The notes under the pieces: model-generated
Told to the model about the DNA's origin: nothing
Database searches by the model: none
The model's input: only the letters and a program-made list of their open reading frames with translations
Assembly: GCA_914767715.1 (NCBI GenBank)
Contig: OU612066.1
Coordinates: 36,990,283 to 37,054,282 of the forward strand
Source: Membranipora membranacea
Taxonomy: Eukaryota; Bryozoa; Gymnolaemata; Cheilostomatida; Membraniporidae
Reading direction: 5' to 3'
DNA length: 64,000 nt
Shown here: positions 10,701 through 21,469 of the stretch, one piece after another
Layout of the letters: each line of letters starts with the position of its first letter
How positions within the stretch are numbered: position 1 is the first letter of the stretch
Made by a program: the position numbers and the translations under genes

Positions 10701-13700
10701 TAGAAGGCGGAGGTTATTTTATGCCTTTGACTTGTTGCCTTTTATAAATATCATCATCACTTTTAATAAAGACAAGCTCCATCATTCTCTGAAGATAACA
10801 ACAATAAATGAATTGTTCAATTTTAGAGATAGGACATCTAGAAATTAAATAGTGCATAGTTGTATTTGGATGGGTAAGCATTTTGCAAGCATGATAAAGA
10901 GAAAACAATGCAGAGACATTTGCCAGTCTCATAAGCAAAAGAAAAAAAGAGAAGAGCCTATGAGATAGGACTAACATTGAAGTACATTTTTTGATGTTTT
11001 GATTATTTAAATGTCTGTACAAGGTTACATTCTCACTCACCAAATCCTCAAAGTCCTTCTCCGGCTGTTTTCCGTAATTCTCATCACACTCCCAATTTCT
11101 CTGTAGGTATACAAGCCTGTCAAACAAAGAACTCCCTGTTTCAGAACTCTCTGCCTCTTCTTCTGTCAAAGCTTCTGCGTATGACGTACACATCTGGAAA
11201 TAGGGTCAGGAGGTCCTTGATAAATTTGACTCAATTTCAGTGCTGAGAATTTTCTCCTCAATCTCCTCATACTCGTTGAGACAATTTAAATGAGGGTGGA
11301 TAAAATTTGTATAATGATACAGCTATTGAGGAGCGAAGCTTGAGTACTGAGATTGGCAGGGAAAATTCATGATTACCTTCAACCTGCATAAATCATCAGA
11401 GGTCATTTGTCCCTTCAAGTTGACAATCTGTACATTAGACATCTGTAGGCTAATATATGTTATCAGAGTATCAAGAGTTGTGTTACTTTGTCTGACATCA
11501 CCGGTCCCCTGGCAGTCCAGGAGCAGAACTGAAATCTGAAACATGTTCATTCATAAGGGTTGAATTCAGTGTTGATATATTAAAAACTTGACCAATTTCT
11601 ACATTTCTCCTTGTACCATAGAGGGATACACGCTACTTTCCCAACGTCATTTTACCACCTCCGGTTATCCCACCTAGCTTTTATCCCACCAGGATATTTT
11701 CCCACCAAGCCATGCTCCCACTTGGATGATTTCCCACTCTGCCATTTTCCAAACCTAGACACCAATCCATTTTCCCACCTGGACATTTTCTCAACAAGTC
11801 ATATTCTTATTAGGCCATTTTCCTAGCAAGCCATTGCCCCTCAATGACAAATGCCCACCAAATCCAACAAGAATATTAAGGTAATGTCAAAGACCGATCT
11901 GAATGTCAACATATCATATTTTGTTGGAAAGCTGCCGAGCTACTGAAAATGAATACCTGAACAAAAACTTGATTCGATGACGTTGTGTCATTTTAGGGAG
12001 GAAATGAGGCAGAAAACGCTCTTTTTTGTCAATGCAGATTGAGCAGTCAAATTAATTGCAAGAAATTTCAAATCAGGTGGAATGTATACTTAGAGACTGC
12101 ATTCATCGTAAAATTTGATTTTCTTTGATATATGACTAGTCTAAATTGACTTTTTACGTCATGCCATACAAAACTTTTTTTTTGTGGAGCAGTGAAAATA
12201 TGTGAAATTTCAATCATTAATTCAGAACAGACCATAGGCTCGATACAAAATTAATTATGATTTTCTCTTAGAGTACTCTTCAAATGTCATACACATTGAC
12301 TTTCAAAAAATTAACTTGCATATTGCAATGACAGTAGACTCTCAAATACGGCTAAAATTTTCGCCACCTTTGCCACCCAACTTTTTGTTCAAGTTTTCAT
12401 TTTCAGTAGCTCGGCAGCTTTCCAACGATATATATTATGTTGATATTCGGATCGGTATTTGACATTACCTTAACCACGGTTATTTGTCCCATCAATACAA
12501 TAAACACAGTTTACAAGCTAAGCCATTCACTTTTTATGATCAAATGGACAGAACCTAAATTGATGAGACGAGACTTCACCATTGGGACATTTTCCACCGG
12601 TTATTAAGCTTACCCATGTGTAATGCCCCTCATGGCTTTTCGTAAATTTTTTTATACAATTTACAAACTATATAAATCAACCATCAAATAATTTAGAATC
12701 CATTCTAAGTTTTCAGCCTGTGTGCTAATCTCAAAGACGCAGCAGATGATGGGTCTTTACAGTTTTTACCCTCATTTCATTTCAAATGAACTACTTACCA
12801 ACTTCTCTCGCACCACACCATGACTTAACCTCAGATATACATATATAGCCTACACAGATTGACGATATCTCACAGAGGTGTTTCCATTCTCAAAATAGTT
12901 GGGCGGACAGTCGGTATTGGTTGAGCATGAATGAATGAGAAAAGGTTTTTGATTGGCGATCAGAAAAATTATTGACTGATTGTCGTCATACGAGTGGCAT
13001 TGATTGCCTGACCACTTTTTTGTTGGATGGGCACTTTGGAAAAATGGACTTGGCTGGACTCTTTTCAGTCATGGTCAGTTAGAAAAATTTCTTTGGCAAG
13101 CAGAACAGAATATTTTGTCTGCTAAATGACTGACAGACAAGCACAAACCGGAAACATGACCGCATCACACCTCTGCTTTATCAATCCATGATGACATTAT
13201 ACAATTTTTGATTTCGATAAAGGACTTGCGACCACAGATAGAAAGACTTGATTAACCCTAACAATTATTGAAATTTTTTCAAACTCAAGCTAGCAGGAGG
13301 AAACTTCTTTTTTTCAACCTTGTGCCGACCCTTCAAGCGCAATATCAAGCTTCAGCCCTATTTTTTTCAGGAGATGTGATTGCTGTTCTACCATGGAAAA
13401 TAAATATTTTAACATATTCACCTGACTTCCATCTTTTCTCTGTAACAAAAACGGATCACTCCACATCCAAACTCCATTTGTGACAGCTTCTTTCGATCTA
13501 GCCCAAGCAATACCTTTGATCGGCAGATTAGAGTTTAACCATTCATCTGAGTTTCCCTATATTGTATTGAAGTTTGTATTATAATGTCTCTTATATTTAG
13601 TGGGTGCGGAATTAAGCTGGAAGATTCGACATTCGCACCCACTAACATGAAATGGCCCTGCAAAGTTTGTAGACTGAAATTATATCATGATACAAACTGC

Positions 13701-16425
13701 TGATGATGATTTGACGATTCGATAGTTTGAAATATTATTAGAGCCCTCTTTTTTGGCTGAAATATTCAGTCAACTCGGTAAAAGTAATGCCCCCATTCAT
13801 AAATCTTTGTATGATTCGAACCAAACCAAACAAAACACACCCGGCCCCTGCCCTGCAATGTGGGCTTTGATTTGAGATTCTTAGCCTAAGATCTGCTTAA
13901 CAAAACTGAAGGACTTTCTCATAAAACAATCGATTGAAGTGATTTCAATTGGTAATCACCACGTTTTTATCTCACCTGTGACTGCAAATGATTGAGGTAT
14001 GTTGTCATCAGATTGAGGAAGAACGATTTTCCAGAGCGAAATTCTCCTGATATTGATACAACCATGAGTGGACAGTTTTCTCTCCCGTCCAGAGCTTTGC
14101 TCAGGATCTTGTCCTCTAGCTTTGGTTTGATGTTATGACCTTTCTCACTAACATCTGGTAAGGATATTACTTTCACAGTGTGAGCATATGTAAGGGCCTA
14201 AAAGTAAACAAAGAAGAACAATATGGTGTCTTTTAAATTTGACGAGATCAGAATAATATCACGCCTGATTTTACATCGAGGAGCTGAGGGAAGTTATGCG
14301 CTTTGTCAAAAGCTGACAAAAGCAGATAAAAGCTAAGTAATCCTATTGCTTGTAAGCTGGGGTTTAACACACTCACTTTGTTTTGCGGAGTTGGCCAGCA
14401 TTTAATTCCTTTGTTTATAATCCTTGTAAGCATATATTCATAAATTCTAATAAGTTCAAAATATGAATTCATATCAATGCTTGTAAGGATTAGATTGAGG
14501 GGATTAAGTGATGATTAGCAAACTGCTCGGGTAGAAGGCTAAGCGGGATTATGCCTCTAATACTCAAATTAAAGTAGTTTAATATCTGCAGGGTGAAAAA
14601 TCAAAGTGAGTCAGAGTTAGATCTAAGGCATTACAAACATAGGATTAAAAGCTTGGCCATCGCATAAAAGGCAGGCAGAGCGAGACAGGAGATCACAGTC
14701 AGCCCACTGGCTGTAGCGCAAACAAGTCAGCTCTCTGTGGTGAATTTGAGTAGTGAACTATGGCACAAAGGGCTGGTGCCTTGACGATTAGTGATGTTGC
14801 GCCGATGATTTGATGGAAAGCAAACCTCCCTGCACTGGTTTGGCTTAGATTATAAGCATGAGAGTGATGGGGCAAACATTGTTGCACTGAAACCATGATG
14901 TGTTGGCAGCCTCCCAGTTTGCGCAACAGCGTAAACACACCAATTATGTCAAACCACCGAAACTTACAAAATGCACTGAGGGATCGATGAGATTGATTGA
15001 GATGCTCATCAACACACAGGGGTGGCTTCATGCTGCTGGTGCCGGCCATGAGGAGGTTGTACTAGAGAAGGCCTCGAAACAGCGCTTGACTCATGGTTAC
15101 TAGCTGAAGACCTGTGTGTTGTGCAGTGGTACGCGCACCACTGTATGTTGTATCTCAGCCAACCTTAGTCAAGAGGCCATCCATCTTAACGGCTCATTTT
15201 GACAGGTAGATATGCTAACTAAATAAACAAGATCACACCAATATTTCCTGGGACCATTGAGTACAGTCAATATTTGTATCTGCGGTCAGGCTGTAAATCG
15301 TTACAGCAACTGACTGCTTTGAAGATAACCAAAAGTTCTGTCATTAAAAAACTGCCTCCCCTTTCAATTAATCACAGCTAAAATGCAAAACACGTTGAGT
15401 TTTCTTTCTACTGCTGCAACTAGTATATGAAATAGCTCTATTTTTCTTGAACCTGTGCTGGTACGCTTGGGTACAGAGCGAAATGGTTGGGCTATGGTAG
15501 ATATCATTGATGGCGATCTTTCCTGTAGTTGAAGATTAAATGAGAAATCGAGCTAAGGCGCACAACAATCTAACAGTACACACCTACTTGAAAATACTTG
15601 ATATCGATATTTACCCTCCCATATTAGTCAGTTCAACATGTTTACATAGGCCTAATGATTTTTTTCTCCTCTTTTATCCATGAATTTGTTCAAACCTGCA
15701 GGCGGCAATCACAATATCATTTGGACCGGCTAGCCAAATTGGCTAGCATCAAATTTTCGTTTGAAGCTCTTGCCTGCGATGAGAATATTCAAGCAACTAA
15801 AAAAAATTTAGATCGTTGAGCGTAGGTTTTCGTAATTGGTTTTCTAACTGCATTAATCATTTTTATATCTTAACTTCTTGAACATGATGCACAGAAACAC
15901 AGTAGTTGACATTGAATCAAGGAAAAAATTTATTTATATTCAAATACCCAAGCTATATTTTCCCACTAAATCCTGTCATTCATGAAATTTTGGTATAGCA
16001 ATAACTGAACTAGTAGATTTGCTTACTAAAAGGAGGAATGTTCCTTGCAGCAATATGACATTTACATTGTGGATAAACTTAAGGCTTAACTTTTGCCCCT
16101 TCAGACTTCGGCAACGGGTGTGTCACCGGATTTCTAGAGCATATTGTTTCCCAACAATGGTAATAATTAGTCGCTGATCAAGAATCTCCTTGAGTACTTA
16201 TTGACTTCACATCACTAGGTGAGCCCAATAGCCATTGCTACACAATTGTTACATGGTTGAATGTCTGCAGCTGAGTGAATACTGAAAGGAAAGGTGTACT
16301 CATTAGCTTACCCGGGGAAATATTTCCTTTGTAAGGTCACTGTGTAAAATGTTTTGCGCCAGTGTGTTGTTTTCAATGTAACTCCTTGCTCGTTCCTTCA
16401 CAGCACTTAATATATTCTTCGCCAT
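7725..16425 (-). CDS. GBP/atlastin-like large GTPase, copy A (11 exons)
   Basis: Exons, 5' to 3' on the minus strand: 16425-16312, 14197-13976, 13556-13422, 11535-11377, 11193-11041, 10552-10384, 10019-9907, 9584-9459, 9282-9143, 8960-8655, 8211-7725. All junctions are GT/AG and in phase, giving 707 residues. The P-loop GEFRSGKS is at residues 89-96. Switch I has Thr138 before a GVWMW segment typical of GBPs. The switch II motif is DCQG (164-167). In the guanine-specificity position the usual RD is RN (242-243, YLQRNW). YALPHPGPKV resembles the atlastin/GBP LLPHPG segment, and a helical middle domain follows. Residues about 445-660 are charged and coiled-coil-like; about 667-696 is a hydrophobic segment near the C terminus. 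The family binds GTP, dimerises and remodels or fuses membranes. The first exon is the least certain; transcription divergent from SLCO is a fact of layout, not proof of shared control. Confidence 0.88.
8352..8400. repeat. Hairpin with 21-bp perfect arms in GBP intron 10 (A)
   Basis: Arms 8352-8372 and 8380-8400 are perfect reverse complements (tatgatatgaacagctagca...) around a 7-base loop. The same hairpin occurs in copy B with 23-bp perfect arms (49121-49143 and 49149-49171). It predates the duplication. Confidence 0.9.
8609..8654 (-). CDS. Alternative C-terminus by read-through of exon 10, copy A
   Basis: If the exon 10 donor at 8654 is not used, the frame stays open for 15 more codons (ending SGGKFDQ) and stops at 8609. 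The same tail and stop exist in copy B at 49429-49384. This form would lack the last exon and so the C-terminal coiled coil and hydrophobic segment. Whether it is made is unknown; I saw no clear AATAAA nearby. Confidence 0.3.
11625..11870. repeat. Degenerate TTTTCCCACC minisatellite in GBP intron (A)
   Basis: About ten imperfect units of roughly 20-28 bases, each carrying a word like ttttcccacc and gccat, lie in the intron between exons 3 and 4. The equivalent array in copy B is at 52425-52670. Reverse-complement units (ggtgggaaaat) occur at 17360-17410 and 59205-59255, beyond the 5' end of each GTPase gene. Confidence 0.6.
11876..12473. mobile_element. MITE with ~90-bp inverted repeats and TTAA target duplication
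   Basis: An element at 11880-12469 is flanked by TTAA at 11876-11879 and 12470-12473. Its ends are inverted repeats starting GGTAATGTCAAA and extending about 90 bp through gttggaaagctgccgagct. Copy B has the unfilled site near 52680 (aagaatatcaaccactg), so this is an insertion in A after the duplication. There is no transposase frame. TTAA fits a piggyBac-type target; a PIF/Harbinger-type 3-bp target (TAA) cannot be excluded. Confidence 0.85.
14423..14487. mobile_element. 49-bp insertion with perfect 8-bp target duplication
   Basis: A 49-base insert (14431-14479) sits between two copies of cttgtaag (14423-14430 and 14480-14487). Copy B has a single cttgtaag at the matching place near 54650, which is the empty site. 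The insert has only a weak internal inverted match (attcata / tatgaat). An 8-bp duplication is the hAT signature; it may be a tiny non-autonomous or internally deleted hAT element. Confidence 0.7.
14730..15046. other. ~317-bp block present only in copy A intron 1
   Basis: Copy B passes directly from gcgcaaacaagt to the ccatgagg word at 57182-57210, so this block is an insertion in A or a deletion in B. It has no clear terminal repeats or target duplication. The minus-strand open frame across it has no splice context that I can support. Confidence 0.45.
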
Positions 16426-16479
16426 AGCACAGCCTGTCTGCAAAGTGTTTTTCGTAAATTTTGGTTTTGCACTTGCCCT

Positions 16480-17080
16480 GTTATCAGCTCCTCTATTTTG
16501 ACAACCATCAAGTCATGTGAGTGAAGTTAGTGCTGCGACAGTATCACATTGGTTTTCTCTAACATCTACTTTTGTAGCTTGTTTCATGGTAAGCTCGATG
16601 AGCTGGGTTGTGTGTTTGTTGAATCTAAGATCCATCTGCTGTGATGCATTGAAACGTTTTAAAGAGTTTTGCACTTGCTCTGTTATCAGCTCCTCTATTT
16701 TGAAAACCATGAATTCATGTGAGTGAAGTTAGTGCTGCGACAGTATCACATTGGTTTTCTCTAACATCTACTTTTGTAACTTGTTTTATGGTAAGTTCGA
16801 TGAGCTGGGTTGTGTGTTTGTTGAATCTAAGATCCATCTGTTGTGATGCATTGAAACGTTTTAAAGAGTTTTGCTCTTGCTCTGTTATCAGCTCCTCTAT
16901 TTTGAAAACCATCAATTCATGTGAGTGAAATTAGTGCTGCAACAGTATCACATTGGTTTTCTCTAACATCTACTTTTGTAGCTCGTTTTATGGTAAGCTC
17001 GTTGAGCTGAGTTGTGTGTTTGTTGAATCTAAGATCCAACCGTTGTGATGCGTTGAAACGTTTTAAGGCACTAGGCTATC
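16480..17080 (-). repeat. Three tandem 202-bp units upstream of GBP-like gene A
   Basis: Units repeat at 202-bp spacing (compare 16513-16710 and 16715-16915, with a third to about 17080). On the minus strand each middle unit is a separate open frame of about 65 codons starting at ATG (KIEELITEQ...SLKRFNASQQMDLRFNK). Because 202 is not a multiple of 3, the stop of one unit lies next to the ATG of the next. The unit nearest the gene blends into exon 1. Copy B has a single unit (58605-58820). They are probably leader sequence; coding use is unproven. Confidence 0.65.
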
Positions 17081-18113
17081 TAAATTGATAAAAATGCTGC
17101 GTTACTACTTATTGTAAATAGTAGAAAATTTGTAGTATGTACTGATCTTTGGAACTGCTTCTCCAAACTCATCCTTAGCACTGCATAGACAGGTGAACAT
17201 TATCAGAAGAAATGCAGCATTATATATTTAATGTGGCTGTAAAAAATACCCTGCAGAGGTTTGTTGGGTAACGGGCCTGATGAGAAAGTGGATTGTTAAG
17301 AGAATATGGTGTGTGATTGGGGAATCATTTAGGAGCAAAAATGGCATCATGTGAAATCACCTGGTGGGAAAATAGCTTGGTTGGAAAATGACACTGGGAA
17401 AACAGGGCGGATCTGCTGCTGATATGGCTTCCCGTTTTAAAAGAAAATTGCTACACTTTGTTACACTTGATTATGTAGTCGCTGTATTATTATACCCATT
17501 AATACCAGAAAGTTTTCACCCCCAGACCCCAGACAGGTCACTGCTCAACACGTTTGACTAATTTTTAGTGTGATTGGTATCACGTGATATACTGGTTGGA
17601 TGAATAAAGTTTATATAATTAATATCGTTATTATTGTTTTAGTGATGAATGCTAATTAGCCGCCCAAAAATGATGTGTTTCCCTATCTGAAAAAAAATGG
17701 GTATAATTTTGTTCTCTTTTTGTTTCCTATTCAGCCCTGCTTGACTCATGTATTAAACTGTCTTATCTCAAAAACATTATCCGATCAATGTGAATACTAT
17801 GGTCACGTTCAATGACCAATGTGGTAATAGTGAAGGTGCAATAGTCCTCCGCAAATGAATTTTTGTCTAATTGCCTGTCATGTGTTGAAAAATGATTTTA
17901 TCCATTCATATATCATTTATATGACGATGTTGATGTTGCTTATGTTTATGATTGTATTAAACATTCAAATACCACTAAAGGATAAAACAGCCATCTAAAC
18001 AGAAATTCAAAAACTCTCAAAATTTTTAACTGCAGTTAAAGTGTGACATGGAAAAAATAATTGCCAAATTTTCTGAGTGTTGGCTTTCGTTGGTCTGAAA
18101 AGTATGGTATGGT
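17081..18113. other. Intergenic stretch, unit A
   Basis: No gene is seen. 17081-17757 matches unit B (58905-59608). From 17758 to 18580 the sequence is absent from B, where the flanks join directly at about 59608. Confidence 0.5.
17419..17590. repeat. ~170-bp dispersed repeat, first copy
   Basis: The block running from tgatatggcttcccg to cacgtgata is nearly identical to 18114-18284 and to 59268-59440. The second copy lies inside the 823-bp block specific to unit A, so it spread within A. Confidence 0.8.
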
Positions 18114-18284
18114 ATGATATGGCTTCCCGTTTTAAAAGAAAATTGCTACACTTTGTTACACTCGATTATGTAGTCGCTGTATTATTATACCCATTAATAC
18201 CAGAAAGTTTTCACCCCCAGACCCCAGACAGGTCACTGCTCAACACGTTTGACTAATTTTTAGTGTGATTGGTATCACGTGATA
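18114..18284. repeat. ~170-bp dispersed repeat, second copy
   Basis: Nearly identical to 17419-17590, but with unrelated flanks except for the first and last few bases. It sits in the block that unit B lacks. Confidence 0.8.
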
Positions 18285-19125
18285 ATGCATGTACAACTGC
18301 GCTGAATGCCTAATTGAATTTCATCTGTGCCTGATAAAAGAGAGTTTAAGGCTGGAGGAGCACTGCTCAACTAAGATACTATGTTACTACAACCAAATCT
18401 TTGTGAAACCATTGGTATTCATGCCTAAGATTTTCACTTGTAACAGCAGAAAATCCATTTAGTACAATACGTTTGTAACCGTGTGTGGACATTCTAGCCT
18501 GTTAATAGTGAACAACTTTTTTTGAACAGGCTTTCGAGCCGAGAGTCCAATAATGCCAGTCGCTTGGGGCTAGAATATTTTTGTCAAATTGTGCACAATT
18601 ATGACTAAACTATGAATTCTTGCCAATCCTATTACTTTTATTTTTCAATTTTTTATACTAAATTAGTTTTTACTTATCTGTAATTCCCCTCTCACTGAAT
18701 CAGATATATACCTAGGCTCATATTCTTGAAAAGAAATTCTGCATGCTGCGTAAGGCAGCTATTTGTTAGAACTGCTGTTGATAGCATTTCTAATGTGCAG
18801 TACCAACTAGGGTTTTACCACATCGTGTTCCTTTGGTAAGACAAATGAATAAAAGAAAACTATATGGATTTTAAAAACTTCTACTATTTTGTATCTCTAT
18901 GAAACCCTGGTATAATTCATCAAAGAAAATGACCAAATGGTTTTGAGTCATACAAGGTACAGTGAATTGTAGTCTTGAAGCATCTTCATCATCTTCACGT
19001 TGAACCTGTTGTGGCTGCAGTAGGGTAGGGGGATGGGCGAAATGGATACATTGTTTTGTCTTTAAGAGACAACAATTTGTCTGACAAAGCGTTAGCATTG
19101 TCAAATTAATATGATGTTGTGTCTA

Positions 19126-19468
19126 TCTCATCACCCAATATTATTGATTATTTTCCTGACTCAATGGACTACCCGAACGCCTACTTGTTGCAGTGCTACT
19201 GCTAGATTCCAAGAATGTTATGAAATGTTTACTTCAAAATCTCAAATCTTTTCAAACATCACATTTATGAAAATTGAGAAGGGAACAATTATTGCCAACA
19301 GCTATGTTAGCAAATGGTACCTGGATTGTAGTGAGCATTTTCTGGGAAACTAGTCAACAAATAGATGGTTCACTTGTAAACGAGATTGAAGGTTTAATCT
19401 CAGAATTGTCACCTTATAGGCACATTACTTGCAAACTGATATTTAAAGTCAGGGTAAAAAACCGATGA
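19126..19468 (+). pseudogene. SEA-like fragment, frame-shifted
   Basis: Two overlapping plus-strand frames read CYEMFTSKSQIFSNITFMKI followed by EKGTIIANSYV, and then, after a shift, QQIDGSLVNEIEGLI. The pattern (variable residues, F.NI.F..IEKGTIIA..) faintly resembles the core of SEA domains, found next to the membrane in many animal surface proteins, and a membrane exon follows at 19854. The similarity is judged by eye and the frame is broken. Confidence 0.22.
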
Positions 19469-19853
19469 ATTAGTTGAATAGTTTATCACCAGCTAGATGA
19501 AAATTATGATAATGATAATGACAAAATAGTCCAGGTAAATCACCATACCATACCATAGTATACTCTCTGTTATATAGAAGTAAGATATTATCTGATCACG
19601 AACATTTATCTTAGATTTAAAGAGATTTCTAACTGCAGCTATGGGTAAGGGAAAACAACTCAAATTCAAACTATTTAATTTTGTTTCCTTTCCATAACTT
19701 TACTATGATAGATTGCATAAAAAGTGCAAGCTTCAGTTAATCCAAAGTGATGAGATAAAACGCTCTTCACACTGGTTTTATTGTGTTGAAGAAATATTGC
19801 GAGAAAACAACATTATTTTTTCTTGACATCCTACTGTTTTTTTCTATATTTAG

Positions 19854-21232
19854 ATTTCGGAGCAAGCCTTCCTTGGTTTATTGCCATGACTGCCGGATAT
19901 ATCATTATTTATCTGAACCATGCATGTGCATCACTGACAGCTGAAAAAGAAATGTAAGTAATGTTATTGTTAGTGTTAGTTGCCTCTAACAAAGGAAAAC
20001 TTGGACTCATATGCAATAAGATATTAACTCACAATTGGCCGATCATTCAAAATAAATTTTTGATATCTCTCAGATTGTAAGTTGATAAACTTACAGACAC
20101 AGAGAAAACCTAAATGAAGGGATTCGGATGACGAGGAGATCGCACTATCCTGTTAGTTGAGGTTACACAGGCGAGACTAAGAGTGTAGGACAGTTTCCAA
20201 GCCTATGTAAGCCACTATCTTATATCATACTACAAAATATCCCTTAATGGCCGCAGTGACTGTAGTGTCCAAATTATATTGATCCCAGGTGTTGGCTTAT
20301 CTCTCCTGTTATACAGAAAACAGTTTGCTAGTACCATCACCGCTTGATTGTCATGTATTAACGCCATATAGCTGAAAGAGGAGCAACTCAAGATACAGGA
20401 TTATGCGAACAGCATTTCAGCACACTTAGCTTGGATAAACTTGCTGAAGGTAAGATATTATCCTCATGTTAACGTTTTATTATTAGTATTTTAGATCAAC
20501 TGGCTGGAGTTAACACATCGTAGATTTATTCAAGGTAACAGAGAAACAGGTTATACATGTGACACAAGTAGTGCATGTACAGTAAGTTATTCTGATATCA
20601 GATCCTGTCATTAACACCCTCCCTAATGTATCTAGATGTTTTCCATCTGTCACAGTATAAGAGCTGATCATTTCTAAGCTTTAGCCTTCACGGTGAATCT
20701 GGTCTTCAGATTTGATGCGATTGTTTTTTTTAATCATCATACTACAATTTCACCTAGGATTAAGTTTTTATGACGTATAATTCGGTTTTAAATTGATTCT
20801 TTTTGTATTTATTAAAGGCACTTTGGTTTTAAGAACCAGCTGATTTGGCTGACAACTAATATTTATGTCTGAGACTGGTTTTTGAGCTGAGAAATAAGTT
20901 GCATTGTCAATTATTTTGTCAATTTTTCAATGATTAATTTATTAATTAAAATGACTGTATATATATTTTTGTGAATATGATAATCTATAATTTGATGTAA
21001 ATCCTCATCAATACCATTTATTCAGAGTGATCAGTAAAGAATGAAGAGAAAGCTGTCACAGTTCTTTTGTCTGGTCGGTTGGAATAGTTGAATCCTCTTC
21101 TCATCTCAGTCATGGACATCACAGTCTCACTCTAAACAAGCACTGCAGTCGTCACTCAACTAGCTGATATGTCAAGTGTCAACTACAGGCAGGTGCCCTG
21201 TACGATGTCAAACCATAGAGGTATGTGTGGTG
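19854..21232 (+). pseudogene. Broken single-pass membrane-protein locus, copy in unit A
   Basis: A membrane-spanning exon (19854-19953, phases 2/2, core PWFIAMTAGYIIIYL) ends at a good donor. The exons that follow (20097 on, 20495-20580, 21029-21231) match those of the copy at 39543-42022 but are damaged. The first lacks much of its middle and then meets a stop. The second has a 4-base CTGG duplication that shifts the frame. The third has stops. A remnant of the tail exon lies near 22620-22680. The product is not recognised. Confidence 0.55.
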
Positions 21233-21469
21233 TGTAAATGCATTAGATAACATGCTGCAAGTGACTCAACTACTGGAAAACTTTTTAGAATAAGGGATTT
21301 TCCATCAGTTGTTCACTCTCAGTTCCTCCGTAGGTTTCATATCCTATTCAGGGCACCTCATTCAAACTCATGATTCCAACTATTATCTACAACAATAAGC
21401 TCAAACCCTAACATTTTAATACTTTTTCCATATGTTCATTGCTTGTTTAGCTGATTTCTTTAATTTTTA

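Noticed and set aside
11880-12469. LTR or retroviral origin for the A-only insertion
   Set aside because: The ends are inverted rather than direct repeats, and there is no coding or primer-binding site.
14699-15049. Minus-strand 116-codon frame in GBP intron 1
   Set aside because: It lies in a block absent from copy B, while the exons on either side join in phase without it.
16517-16928. Two plus-strand 69-codon open frames in tandem
   Set aside because: They are the complement of the 202-bp units; the minus-strand reading is hydrophilic and helical, while the plus reading is low-complexity serine/cysteine.
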